From MedAcidi-G1 sp002294285 (GTDB lineage: Bacteria > Actinomycetota > Acidimicrobiia > Acidimicrobiales > MedAcidi-G1): DNA of 64,000 nt. Under the pieces are notes generated by a model. It had not been told where the DNA came from and made no database searches. It saw nothing but the letters and a program-made list of their open reading frames with translations. The stretch covers positions 75,183 to 139,182 of the forward strand of contig CAXEUY010000003.1 of the NCBI GenBank assembly GCA_963999645.1, in the 5' to 3' direction. Positions 8,272 through 16,114 of the stretch are shown here, one piece after another; the first letter of the stretch is position 1, and every line of letters starts with the position of its first letter. The translations under genes were made by a program, and so were the position numbers.

Positions 8272-8616
8272 ATGTCGAGAAAAAAAGAAACGAGTAATTC
8301 AGCCTCAGTCGTCGGTTTTGTGCCAGATTTGATGGATCAGTCAAAATTACGTCTGGAGATCCCGGAGATCTGTTTTATCAAAGAAGTTTCTGAGCTTTTT
8401 GATTTAGATGTTGATCTTGTTGTTGTCGATCTATCAAAACCAGAGGTTCTAGACGTTTTGACCGAGATAAAATCCACCACCCTAGGCTTTGCTTCACATA
8501 TCGATAAAGAAACTATTACTGCCGCAGAAAAAGCTGGTTGCACAAAAGTGTTACCAAGGTCAAAGTTTTTCCGAGATCTTCACTCTCTTGTTAACGGCGT
8601 ATTAAAACTCGACTAA
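8272..8616 (+). CDS. Hypothetical protein, possibly a degenerate receiver-like domain
   Basis: 114 residues from the ATG at 8272 (a TTG at 8266 is also in frame). No confident family. The pattern of strands and helices, with DLVVVDLS (about 50-57), LGFASHI and a C-terminal CTKVLPRSKFF, resembles a CheY-like receiver whose phospho-acceptor and Lys regions are altered, but this is only a resemblance. No DNA-binding or output domain is present. It lies 40 nt after hemQ and before amt on the same strand. The stop codon sits inside a 22-nt tandem repeat. Confidence 0.55.
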   Translation: MSRKKETSNSASVVGFVPDLMDQSKLRLEIPEICFIKEVSELFDLDVDLVVVDLSKPEVLDVLTEIKSTTLGFASHIDKETITAAEKAGCTKVLPRSKFFRDLHSLVNGVLKLD

Positions 8617-8630
8617 CAGCGTATTAAAAC
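8592..8630. repeat. Two tandem copies of a 22-nt unit at the end of the receiver-like gene
   Basis: TAACGGCGTATTAAAAC (from 8592) recurs as TAACAGCGTATTAAAAC (from 8614), a period of 22 nt with one mismatch in 17. The first copy codes for the protein C-terminus and the second begins with its TAA stop. It may be a binding site for a regulator of amt or a chance duplication. Confidence 0.5.
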
Positions 8631-8652
8631 ACTTCTTTTAAAGTTTCTGTCT

Positions 8653-8676
8653 GAAAAAGTAGAAGTATTCTTTTTC
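8653..8676 (+). terminator. AT-rich hairpin upstream of amt
   Basis: GAAAAAG (8653-8659) pairs with CTTTTTC (8670-8676) around a 10-nt loop. The 3' arm itself carries five T. It could end transcription from the hemQ side before amt. The stem is weak, so this is tentative. Confidence 0.35.
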
Positions 8677-8703
8677 CAGATTTGGTTTTAAAAAGGAGGT
8701 CAA

Positions 8704-9918
8704 ATGGATTCCGGAGACTATGCATGGATGTTGATATCAACTGCCTTAGTTGTTTTTATGATTCCCGGATTAGCACTTTTTTACGGAGGGATGACAAGAA
8801 GTAAAAATGTTCTGAACATGTTCATGATGAATATGTACTGTGTGGGCATCGTCCCTATAGTTTGGGTGCTTCTCGGTTATTCGCTCGGAAACAGCCCTGA
8901 TGGAAGTGGTTTTTTTGGTGGAGAATGGATAGGAAATTTTGATTTCATTGGCCTCAAAGATCTGAATGCTGATCCGGAAAGTCTTATTTTTGTTGCTTTT
9001 CTTATGACATTTGCTGCGATAACCCCAGCATTGATTTCTGGAGCAGTAGCTGACCGTTTGAAATTTTCGGCTTGGGTTATTTTCGTACCAATTTGGTTGT
9101 TGCTTGTTTATTGTCCTGCAACTTACTGGGTCTACAGCGGTTGGCATGATGGAAATGGAGCTCTTGATTTCGCTGGCGGCACGGCGATTCATTTAAATTC
9201 CGGCGTTGCTGCTCTAGCCTTTGTTTTGGTTTTGGGAAAGAGACGTGGTTGGCCTAAAGAAGCTACTCCACCTCACAACATGCCTATGGTTTTGATAGGA
9301 ACTGCCATTCTTTGGTTCGGATGGTTCGGATTCAACGCTGGTTCAGCAGGCGCTGCAAATGGTCAGGCGGTTCAAGCCCTTCTAAACACATTTGTTGCAG
9401 CATCAGCGGGAATCATCGGTTGGCTAGTTGTGGAGAAATTAAAAGGAGGTCATGCCACCTCTCTGGGAATGGCATCTGGGATTGTTGCAGGACTCGTAGC
9501 TATTACTCCTGCCGCAGGATTTGTAGGCGGACTGGCGAGTGTAGTTTTCGGGCTTGTCGCAGGAGCGGTCTGTTATTTTGCTATCTCACTTAAAAACCGA
9601 TTTGGCTACGATGACAGTCTCGACGTGGTAGGCATACATGGTGTCGGGGGATTGACAGGAGGTCTTTTATTAGGATTCTTCGCTGATTCAAGCGCAATTC
9701 CAGGTGGAGATTTTGATGATGGTCTTTTCTTCGGCGGCGGAATCGAACTACTACTTGATCAGGTAGTAGCCATGCTCTCAGTTATCGTTCTGTCCTTTAT
9801 TGTCACTTTTGTGATAGTAAAAATTATAGATGCGACAATTGGGCTTAGAGTTGAAGAAGAGGTTGAGCAAACTGGTTTGGATCGAGCTTTACATGCAGAG
9901 TCGGCTTACAACGATTAG
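8704..9918 (+). CDS. amt: Ammonium transporter (Amt/MEP/Rh)
   Basis: Integral membrane ammonium channel, about 11 membrane segments, 404 residues, no signal peptide. N-terminus MDSGDYAWMLISTALVVFM, then PGLALFYGGMTRSKN and SGAVADRLKFSAW. The pore-region motifs GGTAIHLNSGVAALA and GFNAGSAGAANG are present; the twin-His site is represented by DVVGIHGVGGLTGGLLLG. The C-terminal tail that normally meets GlnK (GLRVEEEVEQTGLDRALHAESAY) is intact. Strong ribosome site AAAAGGAGG just before the ATG. glnD follows after 12 nt; the usual glnK is not between them. Confidence 0.96.
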   Translation: MDSGDYAWMLISTALVVFMIPGLALFYGGMTRSKNVLNMFMMNMYCVGIVPIVWVLLGYSLGNSPDGSGFFGGEWIGNFDFIGLKDLNADPESLIFVAFLMTFAAITPALISGAVADRLKFSAWVIFVPIWLLLVYCPATYWVYSGWHDGNGALDFAGGTAIHLNSGVAALAFVLVLGKRRGWPKEATPPHNMPMVLIGTAILWFGWFGFNAGSAGAANGQAVQALLNTFVAASAGIIGWLVVEKLKGGHATSLGMASGIVAGLVAITPAAGFVGGLASVVFGLVAGAVCYFAISLKNRFGYDDSLDVVGIHGVGGLTGGLLLGFFADSSAIPGGDFDDGLFFGGGIELLLDQVVAMLSVIVLSFIVTFVIVKIIDATIGLRVEEEVEQTGLDRALHAESAYND

Positions 9919-9930
9919 AACTTTAAATAA

Positions 9931-12228
9931 ATGAAAGGTCTTGTTATAGAAGACCTGCTTTCAGAAGCTTCTAAAACAGGTTCAGTTTTTTGTGTAGACC
10001 TGACAAAGCGTATGGATCAATTCATCGAAGAGATCTTTAAAGACGCTGGCGCCCCATCAGAAGTAACAGTTTGTGCTGTTGGTGGTTATGGAAGGAAAGA
10101 ACTCTGTCCAGGTAGCGACATTGATGTTCTATTAATTCATGATGAACTATTTGACATTTCGGAAGTAGCTGAAAAAATTTGGTATCCGTTGTGGGATGCC
10201 GGTTTGAAACTAGGTCATCAGGTAGGTACGCAAAAAGAGATTCTCAATCTTGCAGAATCAAATCTTGAAACCGCCACAAGTTTGTTGTCTGCGCGAATCA
10301 TTGCTGGGGATAAAAAAGTCGTCGATGGGCTAACTGAGAAAGCCCAAGATCAATGGGTTGCAAGATTTCATAAATATTTGAAGGAACTGGGATCAACGGT
10401 TGAAGAACGTTATGAGAAATATGGAGAAGTTGCTTTTCGGCTCGAACCTGAACTGAAACAAGGTAGAGGGGGTTTAAGGGATGCTCATATTTTGCAATGG
10501 ATGGAGATCGCGGAACCGATTTTAATTACCTCCGAATCAAAAGTTTTACCAGAGGCTGTTGAAACGCTTTTATCAGTTCGTGTGGAATTACATAGAGTGA
10601 CAGGTAAACGTTCGGACCGGCTTCTGTTAGAACTCCAAGACGAAGTAGCAGAAAAACTCCAGTACGAAAATGCCGATGAGTTGATGAGCTCTGTTGCGAA
10701 TGCGGCGAGGATAATTACGTGGGCTGGAGACGGTGTTGCGAGACGTATAGAAAGAATCAGACAGTCAACACCTGTAAGGAAGTCTCTAAACAAGCTCCGC
10801 AATGTAGAGATATCACCACAGTTTGATTTAGATCGAGGTCGTTTAGGTTTGACTCAGGAAGCTGATACTGCCGATCCGTTTTTGCCTTTACGAGCTGCTG
10901 TTTTGGCGAGCAAATTTGATGCATATTTGGAAAGAGTATCTCTAGAGAAACTAGCTGAAAGTGAAACTGAAATACCTCAGATTTGGCCGGAAGAGGCAAG
11001 ATTACTTTTAACTGAACTTTTAATGTCAGGTAATAAAGCAGTTTCGATAATCGAGGATTTAGATCAGTATGGTTTGTTCTCACGACTAATTCCAGAGTGG
11101 GAGTCTTGTCGTTCCAAACCCCAAAGAAACGCTTATCACATGTTTACAGTTGATCGTCACCTCCTAGAAACAGTTTCGGTGGCGGCGGATTTAACAAATT
11201 CTGTAGACCGACCTGACTTGCTGGTTCTTGGTGCTCTTTTACATGACATAGGAAAGGGTTATCCAGGTGACCATACAGAAGTCGGAATGGGTTTAGTGGG
11301 AAACATTGCAAGAAGAATGGGTTATGAAAATAATGATGTAGAGCTTCTAGTAGGCATGGTTGAACATCACCTTCTGCTTCCAGATGTAGCTACACGTCGT
11401 GACCTTGACGACGATGGAACAATAAAGTCTGTAGCAACTTCAGTAAAAACTCTGTCGCTTCTTTCCCTTCTGGATGCGCTAACTGAAGCTGACTCGATTG
11501 CAACAGGGCCGTCAGCGTGGAGCAGTTGGAAGGCTGGTCTTGTCAGGGACCTAGTAGCCCGTGTTCAACATGTTTTATCGGGTGGAGATGTAGAAGAAGT
11601 GATTGAAACAATATTTCCAAGTGAAAAACAAATTGACAAAATGCAATCCGATGAGGAAATTTTTTCTGGAGATGGGTTTAAATTTACCGTTATCACTAAA
11701 GATCGAACTGGTGTATTTTCAAAAGTCGCAGGCGTACTGGCACTCAATGGACTTGATGTAATAGGAGCAGATGCATTTTCAGAAGCCGGAAGAGCTTTAT
11801 CAGTCTTTTCAGTAGATGAAAAATCTACTGATGCGCCTAATTGGCAAGAAATTTCACAGCAAGTTCGATTAGCACTAGATGGCCGGTTAGCTCTTGCCGC
11901 AAGACTTGGTGAACGTTCGCGTGTTTACAGTTCGGTTTCAACCAGTGCAAGACCTTTTGATCCTAAAGTAGAAGTCGACAATTCAATTTCTGACTCTGCG
12001 ACAGTTTTAGAAATAAGTTGTCCAGATGGAATTGGAGTTCTTTACCGAATTACAAGAGCTTTCACTGAACTCGATTTGAATATAGTCAGAGCTAGAGTTC
12101 AGACCTTGGGTTCAGACGTAGTTGATGCATTTTATGTTCTTGATGCAAACGGTGAAAAAATTGAAGATCCAGACCATCTGAGTGAAATTGAATTATCAGT
12201 TTTACGTTGGCTAACGACTGATTTGTAG
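9931..12228 (+). CDS. glnD: GlnD, bifunctional PII uridylyl/adenylyl-transferase and removing enzyme
   Basis: Modifies and de-modifies the PII protein according to nitrogen status. 765 residues. The N-terminal nucleotidyltransferase has GGYGRKELCPGSDIDVLL (about 52-69). The GlnD helical linker includes EPELKQGRGGLRDAHILQW. The HD hydrolase domain has LLHDIGKGYPGDHTEVG and HHLLLPDVATRRD. Two ACT domains close the protein: TVITKDRTGVFSKVAGVLA and EISCPDGIGVLYRITRAF, which sense glutamine. The order and length match the family. Its PII substrate gene is absent from this window although amt is directly upstream. The 3' end overlaps the first bases of a 109-bp direct repeat. Confidence 0.95.
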   Translation: MKGLVIEDLLSEASKTGSVFCVDLTKRMDQFIEEIFKDAGAPSEVTVCAVGGYGRKELCPGSDIDVLLIHDELFDISEVAEKIWYPLWDAGLKLGHQVGTQKEILNLAESNLETATSLLSARIIAGDKKVVDGLTEKAQDQWVARFHKYLKELGSTVEERYEKYGEVAFRLEPELKQGRGGLRDAHILQWMEIAEPILITSESKVLPEAVETLLSVRVELHRVTGKRSDRLLLELQDEVAEKLQYENADELMSSVANAARIITWAGDGVARRIERIRQSTPVRKSLNKLRNVEISPQFDLDRGRLGLTQEADTADPFLPLRAAVLASKFDAYLERVSLEKLAESETEIPQIWPEEARLLLTELLMSGNKAVSIIEDLDQYGLFSRLIPEWESCRSKPQRNAYHMFTVDRHLLETVSVAADLTNSVDRPDLLVLGALLHDIGKGYPGDHTEVGMGLVGNIARRMGYENNDVELLVGMVEHHLLLPDVATRRDLDDDGTIKSVATSVKTLSLLSLLDALTEADSIATGPSAWSSWKAGLVRDLVARVQHVLSGGDVEEVIETIFPSEKQIDKMQSDEEIFSGDGFKFTVITKDRTGVFSKVAGVLALNGLDVIGADAFSEAGRALSVFSVDEKSTDAPNWQEISQQVRLALDGRLALAARLGERSRVYSSVSTSARPFDPKVEVDNSISDSATVLEISCPDGIGVLYRITRAFTELDLNIVRARVQTLGSDVVDAFYVLDANGEKIEDPDHLSEIELSVLRWLTTDL

Positions 12229-12333
12229 ATTCCGTGTGATGAATTGCTCTAGTTGCTCTACCTTGGTTATATGTTAGAAATGTCTCTAGAAGCAACGGCC
12301 GAACAAGATCTAATGAGATGGGCTATTAATAAG
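12225..12333 (+). repeat. 109-bp direct repeat, copy A
   Basis: Aligned by eye without gaps to 12709-12817: 88 of 109 positions match (about 81%). Includes an exact 21-nt stretch around CTCTACCTTGG and GTTATATGT. Copy A covers the last codons of glnD and the truncated Nudix-like start at 12271. Confidence 0.85.
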
Positions 12334-12351
12334 AGAAATCCTAATGAGTGA
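12271..12351 (+). pseudogene. Truncated duplicate of the Nudix gene start (26 codons)
   Basis: The ATG at 12271 opens a 26-residue frame whose residues SLEATAEQDLMRWA align with the N-terminus of the Nudix protein at 12765 (PSEAVTKQDLLRWA), after which similarity stops and a TGA follows. Its upstream leader is also the same as that of the intact gene. The stop overlaps the next gene start. Read as a remnant left by a duplication, not a functional gene; a leader peptide cannot be excluded. Confidence 0.65.
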
Positions 12352-12715
12352 AGAAGAGAACCGTTTTGAAGAAGCAGCGATAGAGGCAGAATTCGAGACT
12401 GGATACCGCGAAGAAACTCGACAGGAAGCTCGCCGTGGTGTCGCCACCCGCCTTTTCCGCATCACTACGGGATCGTTTATAACAGTTCTTGGCGTTATTT
12501 TGATACCGCTACCTGGGCCCGGTCTGTTGGTTGTCGCTATTGGTCTCGGCGTTCTCAGCAGAGATGTTGCCTGGGCCGATCGCCTTCTTCAAATAGTGCG
12601 GCGCCGGTTACCTAGCGATAGTGAAGGCCGGTTGCCGAGGTCCACAATCGCCACCATAGTTGTTCTTGCATTAGCGGGCCTAGCGTTTTCAGTTTGGGTG
12701 GTATTCCTCGACTGA
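12344..12715 (+). CDS. PGPGW family membrane protein
   Basis: Small membrane protein of unknown function common in Actinobacteria. 123 residues: acidic/charged N-terminus (1-35, EEENRFEEAAIEAEFE), then a hydrophobic segment with the family motif IPLPGPGLLVVAIGLGVLS (about 50-68), a basic amphipathic stretch WADRLLQIVRRRLPSD, and a last membrane segment IATIVVLALAGLAFSVWVV near the C-terminus. The gene lies between two copies of a 109-bp direct repeat, and its base composition is visibly richer in G+C than glnD upstream, which suggests arrival or rearrangement at this spot. Confidence 0.8.
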   Translation: MSEEENRFEEAAIEAEFETGYREETRQEARRGVATRLFRITTGSFITVLGVILIPLPGPGLLVVAIGLGVLSRDVAWADRLLQIVRRRLPSDSEGRLPRSTIATIVVLALAGLAFSVWVVFLD

Positions 12716-12817
12716 TTTACAAATTTTTTGTGACGAATCGCTCTGGTTGCTCTACCTTGGTTATATGTCTGAAACGCCTTCAGAAGCAGTGACCAAACAA
12801 GATTTATTGAGATGGGC
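12709..12817 (+). repeat. 109-bp direct repeat, copy B
   Basis: Second copy, covering the last codons of the PGPGW gene, the spacer and the first codons of the intact Nudix gene. See copy A at 12225-12333 for the match. The distance between copies is 484 bp. Confidence 0.85.
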
Positions 12818-13493
12818 GGAAACCATTGCAGGTATCGCCCGAACAGGACTCGCATTCACCGAAGTTTTATATGAACGCGAGCGATATGAAGAGATTCTAA
12901 AAGTAGCCGCAGATATTAAACAGCATGCTAAAGGCAACACCTCAAATCCAGATGAGTTATATGAAAGTTGGCTTGATTCAGTAATTGAAGGAACACCAGG
13001 CTACGCAACTCCAAAAATAACTGTTGGTGCTGTTGTCGGAAATGACGATGGAGAAATTCTGCTTGTCCAAAGAGCGGATTCAGGAAGATGGCTTTACCCA
13101 ACTGGATGGGCAGACATAGGTTACTCAGCCTCGGAGGTGGTAGTAAAAGAAGTCGCTGAAGAGACAGGTATCGAATGTGAAGTAGTGAAACCCATTTCTA
13201 TTCTCGACGGAATGAGGCTGGGTTTCACCGGAATACCCCTCTATTCGCTTGTTTTCCATTGCCGAATGACAGGTGGAACTTTGAAACCTCATCCTTTAGA
13301 GTGTCGCGATGTCGGTTTTTTCAGCGAAGATTCATTACCAAAAGAAACTGTTTCGCCACAAAGGTGGGCGTCACATGCATTTGCAGCCATCAGAGGTGAA
13401 AACGTAGAAGTAATGTTCGATAGGCCTCGTGAGCCTGTTTGGTTACATGAAAACGATGATGAAAATCTTTCAGAAGTTTTTCCAGACTTCTGA
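12765..13493 (+). CDS. Nudix hydrolase with NUDIX-N domain
   Basis: Probably hydrolyses a nucleoside diphosphate-linked substrate such as ADP-ribose or a CDP-alcohol. 242 residues from the ATG at 12765. The N-terminal helical domain (about 1-75; RWAETIAGIARTGLAF) is the NUDIX-N type. The Nudix fold begins at TPKITVGAVVGNDDGEILLVQR. The Nudix box reads GWADIGYSASEVVVKEVAEETGI in part: the catalytic KEVAEETG half is intact, while the first Glu of the box is Tyr. No Shine-Dalgarno is visible; the start follows TTGGTTATATG directly, and the same leader is duplicated upstream. Converges on the PAC2 gene with a shared hairpin. Confidence 0.85.
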   Translation: MSETPSEAVTKQDLLRWAETIAGIARTGLAFTEVLYERERYEEILKVAADIKQHAKGNTSNPDELYESWLDSVIEGTPGYATPKITVGAVVGNDDGEILLVQRADSGRWLYPTGWADIGYSASEVVVKEVAEETGIECEVVKPISILDGMRLGFTGIPLYSLVFHCRMTGGTLKPHPLECRDVGFFSEDSLPKETVSPQRWASHAFAAIRGENVEVMFDRPREPVWLHENDDENLSEVFPDF

Positions 13494-13500
13494 AAGATTT
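13463..13500. terminator. Bidirectional terminator hairpin between Nudix and PAC2 genes
   Basis: A perfect 15-bp inverted repeat: AAATCTTTCAGAAGT (13463-13477), loop TTTTCCAG, ACTTCTGAAAGATTT (13486-13500). It spans the last codons and stop of the Nudix gene and reaches the PAC2 stop from the other side, with A/T flanks on both sides. It can terminate both converging transcripts. Confidence 0.8.
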
Positions 13501-14374
13501 ATGTTTGCCCAGTCTGATTTCTAAGAAAAGCCTCTACTTCGCTAACCAGCAGTTCAGGGTTACTATTTTGTTCGTCAACATCTAAGTGTTTATCGAAGTC
13601 CTCTTCAAGCTGGTTGACGTATTCGGCGGTCTCGATGTCTTCTGCGACTAATTCATTTATTTGTCTTTCGTAAGCAGCGGAAGCTATTTCCAAATCTGTG
13701 CAAGCTATTCCCATTTGAAGGACTTCTGCCAATCTCTCAACTAAAGCGAGGGCTGCTTTAGGAGAGTTGGCTCCAGAGACATAAGAAGGAACTCCCGCCC
13801 ATAAGGACATATTTGAAATTCCTTTTTGACGGAGAATATTGTTAATTACCCCTACTATTCCCGTCGGCCCTTCATAAGTTGAAGGATTAAGGTTTAGCTT
13901 CTTAGCTAAATCTGAATCATCTGTAGAACCAAAAACTTTTACAGGCCTGCTGTGTGGTATATCAGTTAGAAGCGAACCAAGAGTTACCACCATGTGGCTG
14001 TTCACCATTGAGGTTATTTCAGCTATTTGCTCGGTGAAGGTTCGCCAACGAAGTTGTGGTTCGTGTCCAATAACAATCACCAAATCATGTTCCGAACCAG
14101 ACACCTTTGTTGCATAAATTTTTGTTGACGGCCACAAGATCTCGCGTTTGTCATCAGGAATTTGGATCACGGGGCGAGAGATAGTGAAATCGTAGAACTC
14201 CTCTGATTCAATAGTTCCGATCTCAGTGGCATTGAACCGTTCCTGAAAGTACCGCAAGGCACTTGTAGAAGCTTCACCGGCATCATTCCATCCTTCAAAA
14301 GCGGTAATAACTACAGGGCCACTAAGTTCTTCTAGAAGTTCCTGATTAGTCCATTGAATAAATTTCGAAGCCAT
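13499..14374 (-). CDS. PAC2 family protein (proteasome assembly chaperone-like)
   Basis: 291 residues. PAC2-type alpha/beta fold: GPVVITAFEGWNDAGEAS (about 19-36), VIVIGHEPQLRWRTF, VVTLGSLLTDIPHSRPVKVFG, and GPTGIVGVINNILRQKGI followed by SLWAGVPSYV. These are the family signatures. In Actinobacteria the family is associated with the proteasome or with conserved housekeeping loci, but its biochemical role is not settled. No proteasome gene is in the window. Monocistronic here; a perfect 16-bp palindrome lies 13 bp upstream of its start. Confidence 0.85.
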   Translation of the reverse strand: MASKFIQWTNQELLEELSGPVVITAFEGWNDAGEASTSALRYFQERFNATEIGTIESEEFYDFTISRPVIQIPDDKREILWPSTKIYATKVSGSEHDLVIVIGHEPQLRWRTFTEQIAEITSMVNSHMVVTLGSLLTDIPHSRPVKVFGSTDDSDLAKKLNLNPSTYEGPTGIVGVINNILRQKGISNMSLWAGVPSYVSGANSPKAALALVERLAEVLQMGIACTDLEIASAAYERQINELVAEDIETAEYVNQLEEDFDKHLDVDEQNSNPELLVSEVEAFLRNQTGQT

Positions 14375-14386
14375 TCAAACGGAGGC

Positions 14387-14402
14387 TATCGGATATCCGA
14401 TA
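14387..14402. promoter_or_regulatory. 16-bp perfect palindrome, possible operator
   Basis: TATCGGATATCCGATA is its own reverse complement. It sits in the 73-bp gap between the divergent PAC2 and GNAT genes, where a dimeric repressor could control both. No regulator gene is adjacent. Confidence 0.45.
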
Positions 14403-14447
14403 CTACGCGACCCAACATTCGTAATCTAATAATCTAAGCTTGTAGTA

Positions 14448-14888
14448 ATGAGTGAAAAAGAAATCACAGTTAAAGAAATTGTAAAAGTCGATGATGCTCT
14501 TGTTTCAGCTATGAACCTTTTGGTTCCCCAGTTGTCAACCTCTAATCCACCACCAGATCGTTCGACCCTGGAAGAGATAGTTTCTTCTGATTCATCAATA
14601 CTGCTGGCCGCTTTTATTGATGGAGAAATAGTTGGTTCATTAACGTTAGTCGTTTTTGACATTCCAACAGGCAAAAGAGCTTGGATTGAAGACGTTGTGG
14701 TCGATAAAAAATTCCGAAGTAATGGTATTGGAAAAGTGATGAATCAACACGCAATTGGCGTTGCTGAAAAACTTGGGGTTAATACTGTGGATTTGACCTC
14801 GAGACCCTCACGTGAAGCCGCAAATCGTCTTTATAAACGTTTAGGTTTTGTTCAAAGAGATACAAATATTTACAGATTTGAAATATAG
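14448..14888 (+). CDS. GNAT family N-acetyltransferase
   Basis: 146 residues, single GNAT domain. Strand-turn elements LLAAFIDGEIVGSLTLVVFD and RAWIEDVVVDKKFRSNGIG, where the R-x-x-x-G-I-G-x loop is the acetyl-CoA pyrophosphate site, then VDLTSRPSREAANRLYKRLGFVQRDTN, the usual C-terminal signature. Substrate unknown. Start ATG 14448, no clear ribosome site. Divergent from PAC2. Confidence 0.85.
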   Translation: MSEKEITVKEIVKVDDALVSAMNLLVPQLSTSNPPPDRSTLEEIVSSDSSILLAAFIDGEIVGSLTLVVFDIPTGKRAWIEDVVVDKKFRSNGIGKVMNQHAIGVAEKLGVNTVDLTSRPSREAANRLYKRLGFVQRDTNIYRFEI

Positions 14889-15020
14889 AAAACACAGAAC
14901 ATTATCTACTCCTAATTTAAGTGCAAGTTACGGTTTATAACAATTACTTACTAAGCGGATTTGGGAAGTCACTTATCAGCGGGTGTAGCGTCTTTTAAAT
15001 GATTATTAAGGGGTTGTGTG

Positions 15021-16103
15021 ATGGTTCATAAAGTAAAAGGAGTTGTTGCGAAGAGCAAAGGAGATCCAGTTGCAATCGAAATGATTGAAGTTCCAAATCC
15101 TGGTCCTGGTGAAGTTCTGATTGATGTTAAGGCATGTGGGGTTTGTCATACGGATCTGCATTATCGAGAGGGTGCTATCAATGACGAATTTCCATTTCTT
15201 CTGGGGCATGAAGCGGCCGGCATTGTGGAAGAAGTTGGTGAAGGAGTTTCTGATCTAAATCCAGGAGATTTTGTAATTCTCAATTGGCGAGCAGTTTGTG
15301 GGCATTGCAGGTCTTGTCGAAGGGGAAGACCTTGGAATTGTTTTGCAACCCATAACGCGACACAGAAAATGACACTAGATAGCAAAGAACTTTCTCCCGC
15401 TTTAGGTATTGGAGCTTTTGCTGAAAAAACTCTTGTAGCAGCTGGACAGGCAACAAAAGTAAACCCTGCTGCTAAACCTGAGGTAGCAGGTCTTATTGGC
15501 TGTGGAGTAATGGCTGGTCTGGGAGCAGCTATGAATACAGGTCAAGTTAGCCGTGGAGATTCAGTCGCAGTCTTTGGTTGCGGTGGAGTTGGTGATGCAG
15601 CCATTGAAGGTTCACGTCTAGCAGGAGCTCACACCATTATCGCTGTCGATATAGATGATAAAAAACTTGAATGGGCCAAAGAATTTGGAGCAACTCACGT
15701 TATTGATTCAACAAAAGTTGACCCAATTGAGGCGATACGAGAGATAACAGATGGCAATGGGGTAGATGTAGCAATTGAAGCTATAGGGCTTCCAGTCACT
15801 TATGAGCAAGCATTTTATTCTCGAGATCTCGCAGGCACGGTTGTATTAGTAGGTGTTCCAAATCCTGAAATGAAAATTGAACTTCCAATGATTGAGATTT
15901 TTGGCAGAGGCGGAACTTTGAAATCATCCTGGTATGGAGATTGCTTGCCTTCACGTGACTTTCCAATGCTTATAGATCTCTACTTGCAAGGACGTCTTGA
16001 GCTTGACCGTTTTGTTTCAGAAACAATCGGTTTAGATGAAGTTGAAGAAGCTTTTCATAAAATGGAACGCGGAGAGGTTCTTCGTTCTGTAGTCGTGTTT
16101 TAG
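15021..16103 (+). CDS. mscR: S-(hydroxymethyl)mycothiol dehydrogenase (mycothiol-dependent formaldehyde dehydrogenase)
   Basis: Zinc alcohol dehydrogenase that oxidises the formaldehyde-mycothiol adduct with NAD+, yielding S-formylmycothiol and finally formate. 360 residues from ATG 15021 with AAGGGG 7 nt upstream (an in-frame GTG precedes it at 15018). Catalytic zinc site: ACGVCHTDLHYREG, then GHEAAG. Structural zinc site: CGHCRSCRRGRPWNC (C-x2-C-x2-C-x7-C). NAD site: VFGCGGVGDAAIEG. GVCHTDLHYREG-INDEFPFLLGHE is characteristic of MscR rather than glutathione-dependent enzymes. Fits with mshC in the same window and with the formate dehydrogenase. A broader nitrosomycothiol reductase role is also known for the family. 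Confidence 0.88.
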   Translation: MVHKVKGVVAKSKGDPVAIEMIEVPNPGPGEVLIDVKACGVCHTDLHYREGAINDEFPFLLGHEAAGIVEEVGEGVSDLNPGDFVILNWRAVCGHCRSCRRGRPWNCFATHNATQKMTLDSKELSPALGIGAFAEKTLVAAGQATKVNPAAKPEVAGLIGCGVMAGLGAAMNTGQVSRGDSVAVFGCGGVGDAAIEGSRLAGAHTIIAVDIDDKKLEWAKEFGATHVIDSTKVDPIEAIREITDGNGVDVAIEAIGLPVTYEQAFYSRDLAGTVVLVGVPNPEMKIELPMIEIFGRGGTLKSSWYGDCLPSRDFPMLIDLYLQGRLELDRFVSETIGLDEVEEAFHKMERGEVLRSVVVF

Positions 16104-16114
16104 CAGTATCTCTC

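Noticed and set aside
12225..12817. Insertion sequence flanked by direct repeats
   Set aside because: The segment between has a PGPGW gene only, with no transposase and no terminal inverted repeats; the repeats are 109 bp, too long and too diverged for target-site duplications.
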